Shown here piece after piece: positions 35,477-43,933 of a DNA stretch of 64,000 bases. Every line of letters starts with the position of its first letter. Position 1 is the stretch's first letter. Made by a program: the position numbers and the translations under genes. The notes beneath the pieces were generated by a model. That model searched no databases, was not told where the DNA came from, and saw only the letters and a program-made list of their open reading frames with translations. This DNA is from Roseateles_B sp041905785 (lineage in GTDB: Bacteria > Pseudomonadota > Gammaproteobacteria > Burkholderiales > Burkholderiaceae_C), in assembly GCA_041905785.1 (NCBI GenBank), contig JAYRKJ010000016.1:95626-159625 (forward strand). The letters are read 5' to 3'.

Positions 35477-36139
35477 TCAGGCCTTGCGGCGGCGAACCAG
35501 GCCCAGCGCTGCTGCGGCACCCGCCAGCAGGGCCAGGCTGCCGGGTTCAGGCACGCTGCTCTTGGGGTGCGCGGCCACTTGCGTGACCGCCACCGCGTCC
35601 AGCGAGGTGCCCATGCCGTCGGACGCGCCGACAGCACTGAAGCGCAAGGTGGTGCTGGTGCCGGTGGCGACGAAGTCCTGCTCGAACTTGGTCCAGGCGG
35701 TGGTGTTGTTGGCGCCCACGACGCCATCCAGGGCGCCGAGCTGCCAGCTGATGCCGTTGCTGGCCGCGCCGCGATGGTCAGGGCGGTTGGCCCACATGAA
35801 GCTCAGGTGGTAGGTGGCGCCGACCAGGGTCGTGAAGGTCTGCGAGATCGAGCTGTTGCGGGTGGTGTCCAGCTCGACGAAGTTCAGGCCGTCGAAGGCG
35901 CGGCCGGCAACGTTGTCACGCAACTCGACGCCGTAGGCCCCGCCGGTCCAGCCCACCAGATTGGGGTAGATGGCCCAGGAGCCATTGCCCTGGGGATTGG
36001 CTTCAAAGCTGCCGTTGCCGATCAGGTTGATGGGGTCGGCCTGGGCGAGGAGGGAGGTGGCACTCAGGCCAAGGGCGAGGAGGAGTTTCTTGGACACGGG
36101 GTACGGCTGAAAAAGCACGCGAGGTGCGATGGCGTCCAT
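35477..36139 (-). CDS. PEP-CTERM protein with DUF642-like region
   Basis: About 220 residues: a signal peptide (KKLLLALGLSATSLLAQA), then a beta-rich region starting NLIGNGSFE and containing LVGWTGGAYGVEL, GLNFVELDT and YHLSFMWANRPDH, the pattern of DUF642-type galactose-binding-like folds, and a C-terminal sorting signal (VPEPGSLALL, hydrophobic helix, VRRRKA). It should be exported and handled by an exosortase. The start is uncertain: the ATG at 36139 or a GTG at 36097 that puts the signal peptide at the very beginning; neither has a clear ribosome site. Confidence 0.8.
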   Translation of the reverse strand: MDAIAPRVLFQPYPVSKKLLLALGLSATSLLAQADPINLIGNGSFEANPQGNGSWAIYPNLVGWTGGAYGVELRDNVAGRAFDGLNFVELDTTRNSSISQTFTTLVGATYHLSFMWANRPDHRGAASNGISWQLGALDGVVGANNTTAWTKFEQDFVATGTSTTLRFSAVGASDGMGTSLDAVAVTQVAAHPKSSVPEPGSLALLAGAAAALGLVRRRKA

Positions 36140-36246
36140 TGTTCTGCCAGGGGGGCGCAGGGTGACCCCCTCAGGCGGTGGGGTCAGTCCTTGCCGGGCG
36201 TGAAACCCGTCACGCACCCCGCCGCTTTGCTGCAAGAGCGCGTTAT

Positions 36247-37560
36247 TCAGGGCGCGCGCAGTCCGTGCCTCGCCTCGAGCAGGCTCAGGGTCTGGTCCAG
36301 GCGCGCCAGTGCCAGCGCGCAGCGGCTGGGCGGCTTGAGCGCGCCCGGTACAAGTTCACGCTTGCTGTCGCACAGCAGGTCGACCCGCAGCGTGAGACCA
36401 TGCTTTGCCAAGGTGGGGGTCAGGTCTTGCGCGCGTTCCAGCAGCTGGCGTCGCGTGGCCTGATAGGCGTGCTCAGCCAGGTGGCGGCGCTGCGAGTAGC
36501 TGAAGGTGTTGGCCATGAAGAGCTCGGCATCGCGCTTGTTGGGCTCGAAGAGCAGGATGTCGGTCGTCGGATGGGTGCGCGCATAGCCCTTCATGCCCAG
36601 CTCCAGGCGTGAATGGATCAGCGAGCGCAGCGTCTGCGACAGCACCACGGGCAGGCCGCCGTCGACCAGGCGCGGAATGCGCTGGCCCTTGGGCCGGCTG
36701 CTGCGATGCGGCTCGTGCTCCTGCACGCCGGCCTCGCCTTCATAGGGCACCAGCGGGTTCAGGCACAGGAGCAGGTCCAGGCCTTCACGCAGCAGCACCG
36801 ACGCATGGATGGTCTTCTTCAGCGCGCCGTCGACGTAGTAGCGCCCGTCGATCTCGACGGGAGGAAAGAGGCCGGGCAGGGCCGAGCTGGCCTGCACCGC
36901 CTTGGAGACGGGCACATGGTCCCAGCCGGGCAGGCCGAAGGGGACGGCCTCGCCGCTGTCCAGGTCGGTGGCCACCAGCACCAGGCGGTGGCGCAGCTGG
37001 CGGAAGTCGTCACTGCGGCCGGGGCGGTCGAACTGCGCGTGCAGCTGCTGCGCCAGGGCTTCACCCGAAAGCAGGCCGGTGGGCAGGGCCCGCCCCAGGC
37101 GCTCGAAGGCGCCCAGCATCGAGCGCCCCTGGACCACGGTCTGCCACAGCGCGGTGCCCACCAGGCCCGGCAGGCTGCGCAGGCGGCGCCAGTACTCGTC
37201 CCAGGCGGGGTGCAGCAGCACCGAGGGGTCGAAGCTGTCGGGCGAGCGGGTGCTGTTCTCGATGAAGGCCTCGGAGAGCTCGCGCGGCGAAAGCCCGTTG
37301 ATCAGGCCCGCGGCGATGAAGCCGCCGGCGCTGACGCCGATGTAGCTGTCGCAGTTGCGCAGGTCCAGGCCTTCGATGGATTCTTCCAACGCGCACAGGG
37401 CGCCGATCTCATAGATCGCGCCCAGCGGGCCTCCGCCTGCCAGGGCCAGGCCGATGCGGGGCCCTTGATGCGGCTGGTCCACGCGCCGCCGCCTGGGTGT
37501 CGCAGCGGCGGGCAGGACGGCTGCATCGGTGCGCGACGGGGAGCGGGGGCGGGCGTTCAT
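36247..37560 (-). CDS. Patatin-like phospholipase
   Basis: 437 residues. The patatin fold is shown by the oxyanion loop GLALAGGGPLGAIYEIGAL, the nucleophile elbow IGVSAGG (Ser77) and the Asp of the dyad in YYVDGAL (Asp244). Members hydrolyse phospholipids or other acyl esters. The C-terminal third (DILLFEPNKRDAELFMANTFSYSQRR) matches the bacterial group often found near polyhydroxyalkanoate genes. The phasin gene lies upstream on the same strand, 104 bases away. It contains a copy of the dispersed motif at 36416 giving AQDLTP. Confidence 0.85.
   Translation of the reverse strand: MNARPRSPSRTDAAVLPAAATPRRRRVDQPHQGPRIGLALAGGGPLGAIYEIGALCALEESIEGLDLRNCDSYIGVSAGGFIAAGLINGLSPRELSEAFIENSTRSPDSFDPSVLLHPAWDEYWRRLRSLPGLVGTALWQTVVQGRSMLGAFERLGRALPTGLLSGEALAQQLHAQFDRPGRSDDFRQLRHRLVLVATDLDSGEAVPFGLPGWDHVPVSKAVQASSALPGLFPPVEIDGRYYVDGALKKTIHASVLLREGLDLLLCLNPLVPYEGEAGVQEHEPHRSSRPKGQRIPRLVDGGLPVVLSQTLRSLIHSRLELGMKGYARTHPTTDILLFEPNKRDAELFMANTFSYSQRRHLAEHAYQATRRQLLERAQDLTPTLAKHGLTLRVDLLCDSKRELVPGALKPPSRCALALARLDQTLSLLEARHGLRAP
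36416..36430 (+). repeat. Dispersed 15-nt motif, copy 10 (exact consensus)
   Basis: Reads GGGGTCAGGTCTTGC on the + strand. The patatin gene on the other strand reads it as QDLTP with a CAA codon. Confidence 0.55.
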
Positions 37561-37663
37561 GCGGCGGCGGATCCTGTTCGTCTCTCACAGGGCGCCTGCG
37601 GTGATGCCGGCGCCCCGGCCAGCCCCGGTCATGGCCGGGGCTTGGGTCTTCTGTGCTTCAGGC

Positions 37664-38455
37664 TCAGGCCTGTGCGGCTTCGGCGACCGGCGCTGCCACC
37701 GGAGCGGCGGGCTTGGCGGCAGCCTTGCGGGCGGCGGGCTTGGCGGCCGGCTTGGCAACCGGCTTGGAAACCGGCTTGGAAACCGGCTTGGCCGCAGCCT
37801 TCTTTTCCGCAGGCTTCACCGCGGCCTTGCGGGCAGCGGGCTTGGCGGCCGGCTTGGAAAGCGGCTTGACCGCAGCCTTCTTTTCCGCGGGCTTCGCCGC
37901 GGCCTTGCGGGCGGCGGGCTTGGTGGTCGGCTTGGCAACCGGCTTGGCAGCGGGGGCCGCCTTTGCCGCCGCCTTGGTCGAGGTCTTGGCCGCCTTCTTG
38001 GCCGGTGCCACGCCCACGGCGGCGCTCAGTGCGTCGATGCGGGCGATCAGCTGTTCCACGTCCTTGCTGCTGGGCACGCCCAGGCGGTTCAGGGCGCGTG
38101 CCACGCGCTCCTCGAAGATGGTCTCCAGCTTGTCCCAGTGCTGCCCGGCCTTGGCGCCGACCTCGCCGGCCATGCCGCTCATCTTGCTGGCCACGGCGCC
38201 CAGCTTCTGCTCGGCGGCGGACTGCGTCGTCTTCTGCAGCTTCATGCCTTCCTTCACCAGGGTTTCGAAGACCTTGCCGCCTTCACCCTGGGCCTTGGAG
38301 AAGGCACCCAGGCCTGCGGCCCAGATCTGCTGGGCGGAGTCCTTGATCGTCTGGGCGAGCTGGTTGTCCAGCAGGCCGGCGGGCAGTGCACCACCGAAAG
38401 CGCCGTTGGCGGCTGCCTTGTTCTTGGCAGCCATTTTCTGCAGCTTCTTGACCAT
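37664..38455 (-). CDS. Phasin family protein with Lys/Ala/Pro repeat tail
   Basis: 263 residues. The N-terminal part (about 1-145) is an amphipathic phasin domain (WAAGLGAFSKAQGEGGKVFETLVKEG), which coats polyhydroxyalkanoate granules. The C-terminal part is a low-complexity tail of repeats such as AAKPAARKAAAKPAEKKA, like the histone-like tail of PhaF, which ties granules to DNA. The repeats are also visible as near-identical DNA units, so length variation by slippage is likely. No PHA synthase gene is in the window. The gene is divergent from the acyl-CoA reductase gene. Confidence 0.9.
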   Translation of the reverse strand: MVKKLQKMAAKNKAAANGAFGGALPAGLLDNQLAQTIKDSAQQIWAAGLGAFSKAQGEGGKVFETLVKEGMKLQKTTQSAAEQKLGAVASKMSGMAGEVGAKAGQHWDKLETIFEERVARALNRLGVPSSKDVEQLIARIDALSAAVGVAPAKKAAKTSTKAAAKAAPAAKPVAKPTTKPAARKAAAKPAEKKAAVKPLSKPAAKPAARKAAVKPAEKKAAAKPVSKPVSKPVAKPAAKPAARKAAAKPAAPVAAPVAEAAQA

Positions 38456-38732
38456 TGTTGAGTCCTTTTTCTTGAGGTGGAACTACGCGAGAGTCGCTGA
38501 ACTTGTCCACGCCGCATTGTGTGCCGACGCAGGCCCTCCAGCAGGGCTCGGAACCACTATAGGCCCCGGCACCGCGCAGCGCTCGCCCAATCCTAGTGTG
38601 CGGTCTCTATGCTCTAGAGTCCCGAAAGTCGGCCTCCTGGGGAAATCGCGCAGCGGTGAAACCCGGGGTTTGGACAAGAATCGTCCGGCATCTCGCCTTG
38701 CGCGGGCCAACCAAGAACACAGGAGAGACTCG

Positions 38733-40727
38733 ATGCAGTACTTCGTCACGGGCGCCACGGGCTTCATCGGCAAGCGGCTGGTCAGGAAACTCCTGGCCCG
38801 GCGCGGCAGCACGGTGTACTTCCTGATGCGCGAGGAGAGCCGCGACAAACTGCCGGAACTGCTGGCCTTCTGGGGCGTCAGCAAGGCACGCGCCATCCCC
38901 GTCTATGGCGACCTGACCGCGCGCAAGCTGGGCGTCAGCCAGGAGGACATCAAGAGCCTCAAAGGCCGGATCGACCATCTCTACCACCTCGCCGCCGTCT
39001 ACGACCTGAAGGCCGACGAGGAGAGCCAGGTCCGGACCAATATCGAGGGCACGCGCCACATGCTGGACTTCGCCGCGGCCGTCGACGCCGGGCATGTGCA
39101 CCATGTGTCGTCCATCGCTGCGGCCGGCCTCTACGAAGGCGTGTTCCGCGAAGACATGTTTGACGAGGCGGAAAACCTCGAGCATCCCTACTTCATGACC
39201 AAGCACGAGAGCGAGAAGCTCGTGCGCAAGGACTGCAAGAAGCCCTGGACCATCTACCGCCCCGCGATGGTGGTGGGGGACTCGCAGACCGGCGAGATGG
39301 ACAAGGTGGACGGCCCCTACTACTTCTTCAAGCCCATCCAGCGCCTGCGCCAGATCCTGCCGCCCTGGATGCCCTCCATCGGCCTGGAGGGCGGGCGCGT
39401 CAACATCGTGCCGGTGGACTACGTGGTCGACGCGCTGGACCACATCAGCCACCAGGTGAAGGCGGGCGGCGGCTGCTATCACCTCGTCGATCCGGTGGGC
39501 TACCGCGTGGGCGACGTGCTGGACATCTTCTCCAAGGCGGCCCATGCGCCCAAGATGAACCTCTTCGTCAATGCGGCCCTGCTGGGCTTCATCCCCAAGA
39601 GCGTCAAGAAGGGCCTGATGGCGCTGGCGCCGGTGCGCCGCATCCGCCATGCCGTGATGAAGGACCTCGGGCTGCCCGAGGACATGTTCACCTTCATCAA
39701 CTACCCCACGCGCTTCGACTGCCGCGAAACCGACAAGGCGCTCAAGGGGTCAGGTATTGCCTGCCCCAAGCTCAACGACTACGCCTGGCGCCTGTGGGAC
39801 TATTGGGAGCGCCACCTGGACCCGGACCTGCAGATCGACCGCAGCCTCAAGGGGGCGACCGCGGGCAAGGTGGTGCTGGTCACGGGCGGTTCCTCCGGCA
39901 TCGGCCTGGCCGCGGCCAAGAAGTTCGCGGAAGCCGGCGCCATCACCATCATCTGCGCGCGTGACGAAGGCAAGCTCGCCGATGCCGTGCAGGAGATCCG
40001 CGACTACGCCGGCGCTGGCGCGCAGGTGCACAGCTACTCGGCGGACATCTCGCACGAGGACAGCTGCGCGGCCATGATCGCCTGGATCCATGAGAACTTC
40101 GGCGGCGTCGATTTCCTGATCAACAACGCCGGCCGTTCCATCCGCCGGGCCATCGAGTCCAGCTACGACCGCTTCCACGACTACGAGCGCACCATGCAGC
40201 TGAACTATTTCGGCTGCCTGCGCGTCACCATGGGCCTGCTGCCGGGCATGGTTGCAAAGAAGAAGGGGCATGTGGTCAACATCTCCTCGATCGGCGTGCT
40301 GACCAATGCGCCGCGCTTCTCGGCCTACGTCGCTTCCAAGGCGGCGCTGGACGCCTGGACGCGCTGCGCCTCCAGCGAGTACGCCGACCTGGGCATCACC
40401 TTCACCACCATCAACATGCCCCTGGTGCGTACGCCCATGATCGCGCCGACCAAGATCTACAACAACGTGCCCACGCTCTCTCCCGAGGAAGCGGCGGACA
40501 TGATCGCCCAGGCCTGCATCGCCAAGCCCGTGCGCATCGCCACGCGGCTGGGCATCACCGGCGAGCTGCTGCATGCGCTGCTGCCGCGCGTGGCGCAGAT
40601 CGTCATGAACACCAGCTTCCGGATGTTCCCCGACAGCGATGCAGCCAAGGGGGAGAAGGGCGGTAAGCCGCAGCTCTCGCCGGAGGCGATCGCGATGCAG
40701 CAGATGATGCGGGGCATCCACTTCTGA
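38733..40727 (+). CDS. Two-domain fatty acyl-CoA reductase (alcohol-forming type)
   Basis: 664 residues with two Rossmann domains. The N-terminal one resembles thioester reductases (FVTGATGFIGKRL at residue 5, then YRPAMVVGDSQTGEMDKVDGP), the C-terminal one is a short-chain dehydrogenase (VTGGSSGIGLA near 380, SAYVASK with Tyr532 and Lys536). The whole chain, including ends such as INMPLVRTPMIAPTKIY, closely follows from memory the Marinobacter fatty acyl-CoA reductase (Maqu_2220 type, about 660 residues), which reduces acyl-CoA to fatty alcohol with NADPH. GGAGAG precedes the ATG. Next to a phasin it points to storage-lipid metabolism; no wax ester synthase is in the window. Confidence 0.85.
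   Translation: MQYFVTGATGFIGKRLVRKLLARRGSTVYFLMREESRDKLPELLAFWGVSKARAIPVYGDLTARKLGVSQEDIKSLKGRIDHLYHLAAVYDLKADEESQVRTNIEGTRHMLDFAAAVDAGHVHHVSSIAAAGLYEGVFREDMFDEAENLEHPYFMTKHESEKLVRKDCKKPWTIYRPAMVVGDSQTGEMDKVDGPYYFFKPIQRLRQILPPWMPSIGLEGGRVNIVPVDYVVDALDHISHQVKAGGGCYHLVDPVGYRVGDVLDIFSKAAHAPKMNLFVNAALLGFIPKSVKKGLMALAPVRRIRHAVMKDLGLPEDMFTFINYPTRFDCRETDKALKGSGIACPKLNDYAWRLWDYWERHLDPDLQIDRSLKGATAGKVVLVTGGSSGIGLAAAKKFAEAGAITIICARDEGKLADAVQEIRDYAGAGAQVHSYSADISHEDSCAAMIAWIHENFGGVDFLINNAGRSIRRAIESSYDRFHDYERTMQLNYFGCLRVTMGLLPGMVAKKKGHVVNISSIGVLTNAPRFSAYVASKAALDAWTRCASSEYADLGITFTTINMPLVRTPMIAPTKIYNNVPTLSPEEAADMIAQACIAKPVRIATRLGITGELLHALLPRVAQIVMNTSFRMFPDSDAAKGEKGGKPQLSPEAIAMQQMMRGIHF
39746..39760 (+). repeat. 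Dispersed 15-nt motif, copy 11 (one core mismatch)
   Basis: Reads GGGGTCAGGTATTGC and continues CTGCCCC, making an imperfect palindrome (GGGGTCAGG / CCTGCCCC). Encodes KGSGIAC in the acyl-CoA reductase, at a position where the remembered homologue has no insertion. Confidence 0.45.
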
Positions 40728-40837
40728 GCCCGCGTCCGGCCGCCGCCGCCCGCGGCGGCGCGTCAACCGCGTGATCGCTGCGGCGTTCTGGAAGGGCCGG
40801 CTGCCTGTGCAGCGGGCCTTTGAAGAAAGCCTCCACC

Positions 40838-41041
40838 ATGACCACGCTGACCCTCACCTTCAACGGTTCACCCACCCAAGCCCGCCGCGCACTCGGTGAG
40901 CTCCTGCAGCGCTATCGCTCGGCCTACTTCGTGGAACGCAGCAGCAACGAGTACCTGGTGACGGCCGACGAGCGCACCGCGGCGGAACTGGCGAGGCAGG
41001 CGCTGTGGACGAGCCGCCTGGAGGAGGCGGTGGCGAGGTGA
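40838..41041 (+). CDS. Small protein of unknown function
   Basis: 67 residues from the ATG at 40838 (an ATG six codons earlier is also open). It reads TLTFNGSPTQARRALGELLQRYRSAYFVERSSNEYLVTADERTAAE: a short strand, a helix, two strands and a helix, cytoplasmic, with no motif I can name. It lies 110 bases after the acyl-CoA reductase in the same direction. Codon use matches the neighbours, which supports it being real. Confidence 0.5.
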   Translation: MTTLTLTFNGSPTQARRALGELLQRYRSAYFVERSSNEYLVTADERTAAELARQALWTSRLEEAVAR

Positions 41042-41086
41042 CGGCGGGCCCAACTTGTACAGCCCTGATCTGGCGGTGAATGGACC

Positions 41087-41548
41087 ATGACTGGCGCAAC
41101 GACCGGTTCAGTTAGGCTGCTGCTGCGCGCCGAGGGCTTGTGCGTGCTCGCCGCGAGTCTTGTGTGTTATGCGAAGTTTGGCGCCGGGTGGGGAGTGTTT
41201 GCCGCCACGTTTTTGCTGCCGGATCTGTCGCTGGCGGCTTACCTGGCCGGCGCGCGCGTCGGCGCAATCGCCTACAACGCGGCGCACGCCTACCTGGGTC
41301 CGCTGGCAAGCCTTGTCGCAGCCCTGGTGTTTCCTGGCGATGTCCCGGTGGCCCTGGGCATCGTCTGGTGTGCGCATATCGGCTTTGACCGAGCGCTGGG
41401 CTATGGGCTCAAGTATCAGCGAGGTTTCGGGTTCACCCACCTCGGGGCCATCGGCCGGACCGCACCTGAGGCAGCAGCGAGCCTCGCCCAGCAGACGTCC
41501 TCCGGCACTCGTGCTCCACCGCCGCCTGACGCACCCATCGAGCGCTGA
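41087..41548 (+). CDS. DUF4260 family membrane protein
   Basis: 153 residues, about four hydrophobic segments. The pattern RAEGLCVLAASLVCYAKFG, FLLPDLSLAAYLAGARVGAIAYNAAHAYLGP and HIGFDRALGYGLKY is the signature of DUF4260, a family of small integral membrane proteins of unknown role. The tail after residue 125 is polar. It follows the small unknown gene by 45 bases and is convergent with the MBL-fold gene. Confidence 0.8.
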   Translation: MTGATTGSVRLLLRAEGLCVLAASLVCYAKFGAGWGVFAATFLLPDLSLAAYLAGARVGAIAYNAAHAYLGPLASLVAALVFPGDVPVALGIVWCAHIGFDRALGYGLKYQRGFGFTHLGAIGRTAPEAAASLAQQTSSGTRAPPPPDAPIER

Positions 41549-41650
41549 TCGCCCGCAGTCCCTGCTGCGGCTGCGAGTCGGCCGACTGCTTGCCGGCCGA
41601 CTGCTCGCTCCAGGCGGCGATGCCCTTCTCGAGTTCGGTCTGCCGGTGCC

Positions 41651-43093
41651 TTACATGGCCGGTGCCGCGGGTTTGCCGGCGGCCGGGGCCGCTTGCGGCG
41701 TCTGCGAGTGCATGTCCATGAGACGCAGCGCCAGCGATTGCCTCACATCCTCCGCGTTGGCCGCCCGCCCATGCACGCCCAGCACCCGCTGAGGCTCCAG
41801 GCCGGCCTGCTTCAGCGCCTGCTGCAGCTCCTCGACACCCTCGAAAGCCGGCGGTACAGGACCCTGCTCGGGCACATAGAACAGATCGCCATGGAAGACG
41901 GATCGGCTGGCGGCATCCCAGGCCACCAGCATGTCCTCGGCATGCCCGCTGGCCACGGGCAGCACACGCAGGGCCCGGCCGCCCAGTCCGATATCGCGGG
42001 CCTGTTCGATCTCCTCGGCCCTGTCGGCCAGTACCGCGCCATGCTGGCGGCGCAAGGCCTGGCGCCCGCCCCGGCCGACGAGAATGCGCGTGTCGGCATC
42101 CAGGTATGCGGGCAGCCCTGCGCCATGGTCCCGATGCCCGTGCGACAACACCACCGCGGCCATGGGCAGACCGGGGGCCGTGCGCCCGATGAGTGCTCGA
42201 ACCTGGGCGCCTTCCGCGAGGCTGAACGGCGTGTCGAAGACGACCACGCCCTTGGGTCCGACGATGAAATGGGCGTGGTAGCGCGAGGCCAGGCCTTCCA
42301 CGCGGTAGACGCCCGGCGCCAACTGCTCGGCCCGCACCTCGCCGGTGGGCGCTGCGGGCGTGTAGCCGGCGGGCAGGGGCGGCTGGGCGCTGTCGGCTGA
42401 AACGGGGCCGGGGGGCTGCAGCTGCCAGCGCTGGGTGCGCTGCTCGCCGTTGAATACCTCGACTTCGGCCGCCTGCAGGCCGCGTTCGTCGTGCGCGCGC
42501 AGGTAGACGTAGCGCAGCGGTCCCAGCCTGGCCTCCAGCAGCCGACCCTGTGCGCCGGACCAGCGCAGCTGGATCTCGCGTCCGGCGGGGTCGCGCAGGG
42601 TCTGTTGCCAGTGGCCCTGTTGCTCCTGCGCCGGCGTCAGCGGGGTGGCCAGGCGCAGCAGCTCGGCGGGCATCCACAGCAGCTGGTTGGACAGATGTTC
42701 CTGCGCCTTCTTGGCCTCCACCGGCTGGATGGCGGTGCCGTCCCGCCAGCCCAGCAGGTCGATCAGCTGCGCGCCCTGGGCATTGCCCGCCTCACGGTAG
42801 CGAAAGACGATATGACCCGGGTAGCGGCTCTCGGTTTCCAGCCTGAAGTGGCCATCCCGGGCCAGCCAGAGCGTCTGACGTGCCGGCACCTGCACGAAGG
42901 CATCGCCCGGATGCGACGACTGCTCACGCACGAGGAGCTCGCCCTGCATCTGCACCTGCCAGGCCTCGGGTTCGGGGGCGGCTCCTGCGTTCGCCGCCTG
43001 CAGCGAGGCCAGCCCGAGGATCACGGGCAGCAGCAGGCGACAGCCCGATGAAGGGCGCAGGGCTGCGCAAGCCTGCGGATGGTGAGACTTCAT
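41651..43093 (-). CDS. Exported metallo-beta-lactamase-fold protein
   Basis: 480 residues with a signal peptide (LLPVILGLASLQAANAGAA). The C-terminal half is an MBL fold with the metal motif SHGHRDHGAG, then ASGHAEDM, VFHGDLFYVPEQG and VLGVHGR, all in the expected order. The N-terminal half (about 40-240) is a beta-rich domain of its own. Members of this group hydrolyse esters, lactones or sulphates in the periplasm; the substrate here is not known. The two-domain layout differs from true class B beta-lactamases, which are about half as long. Confidence 0.75.
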   Translation of the reverse strand: MKSHHPQACAALRPSSGCRLLLPVILGLASLQAANAGAAPEPEAWQVQMQGELLVREQSSHPGDAFVQVPARQTLWLARDGHFRLETESRYPGHIVFRYREAGNAQGAQLIDLLGWRDGTAIQPVEAKKAQEHLSNQLLWMPAELLRLATPLTPAQEQQGHWQQTLRDPAGREIQLRWSGAQGRLLEARLGPLRYVYLRAHDERGLQAAEVEVFNGEQRTQRWQLQPPGPVSADSAQPPLPAGYTPAAPTGEVRAEQLAPGVYRVEGLASRYHAHFIVGPKGVVVFDTPFSLAEGAQVRALIGRTAPGLPMAAVVLSHGHRDHGAGLPAYLDADTRILVGRGGRQALRRQHGAVLADRAEEIEQARDIGLGGRALRVLPVASGHAEDMLVAWDAASRSVFHGDLFYVPEQGPVPPAFEGVEELQQALKQAGLEPQRVLGVHGRAANAEDVRQSLALRLMDMHSQTPQAAPAAGKPAAPAM

Positions 43094-43232
43094 GGCGGTC
43101 CTCCCTGAGTGGTGGGCGCAGTGTGCTGCCGGAGAACCACCCTCCTGGAAGTCATGCCCTTGAGCCGCACGAGCTCCGGCACGGCGGATGCACTGGCCTT
43201 GCGCAACGCCGACCGGCTGCGGGGCTCGAGCC

Positions 43233-43850
43233 TCAGCCCTTGGCGCCGGATCCGGGGCCGTGGACGGTCTCCCCGCGGGCGAGCATGTCCACCAATTGGG
43301 CGATGCGCCGGGCGCGCGTCTCGGCCTTCACGGCGGTCTGGATGCGCCACAGCACGGCATAGCGATTAGCCGCGCTGATCGTGGCGAAGAAGGCCTTGGC
43401 CCTGGGCTCGGCCTCCAGTGCCGCCAGCAGGTCCGCGGGGACCGTGGCGGTGCGCGCGCCATCGTAGGCCCGCGCCCAGCGCCCGTCGGCCTTGGCGGCC
43501 TCGATCTGCGCGTAGCCGGGTGCCTGCATGCGGCTCGCTTCGATCAGCGCCGTGGCCTTCTCGACATTGACCTTGGACCAGATGCTGCGCGGGCGCCTGG
43601 GCGTGAAGCGCTGCAGAAAGTGCTGCCCGTCGAGGCTTTTCTTCTGGCCGTCTATCCAGCCCCAGCAGAGCGCGATCTCCACCGCCTCGGGGTAAGTGAT
43701 GGTGGGCTCATCGGCCCCCTTCTTGGCGAGCTGGAGCCAAAGGCCCTCCGAGCTGGCGTGATGCTTGCGCAGCCAGGTCTCGAAGGCTCGGGCGGTCTTG
43801 AACAGGGACGGGGTGCCCCCGGCTTGCGGTGTGGACTGGGTGGCAGGCAT
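43233..43850 (-). CDS. YdeI/OmpD-associated family protein
   Basis: 205 residues from the ATG giving MPATQSTPQAG. The domain pattern FETWLRKHHASSEGLWLQLAKKG, AVEIALCWGWIDGQKKSLD and FTPRRPRSIWSKVNVEKATALIE is that of the YdeI/OmpD-associated family. The C-terminal part (YAVLWRIQTAVKAETRARRIAQLVDMLARGE) is the usual helical end. It is cytoplasmic; family members have been linked to bacteriocin or peptide resistance, but the mechanism is unknown. A further upstream start would run into the neighbouring reductase gene. Confidence 0.85.
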   Translation of the reverse strand: MPATQSTPQAGGTPSLFKTARAFETWLRKHHASSEGLWLQLAKKGADEPTITYPEAVEIALCWGWIDGQKKSLDGQHFLQRFTPRRPRSIWSKVNVEKATALIEASRMQAPGYAQIEAAKADGRWARAYDGARTATVPADLLAALEAEPRAKAFFATISAANRYAVLWRIQTAVKAETRARRIAQLVDMLARGETVHGPGSGAKG

Positions 43851-43933
43851 CCCGCGGAGTGTGCCGCAATCGCGCTGCGCCCGAGTGTGAGGGGCCGGTG
43901 CCAGGCGCCAGTGCGGCGCCAAGTCGCGGGGAG

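Noticed and set aside
37621..37642. Terminator of the phasin gene (AGCCCCGG / CCGGGGCT hairpin).
   Set aside because: There is no T-run on either strand, so I do not list it as a terminator.
41651..43093. Class B metallo-beta-lactamase.
   Set aside because: The protein is about twice the usual length with an extra N-terminal domain, and only the general MBL fold motifs are present.
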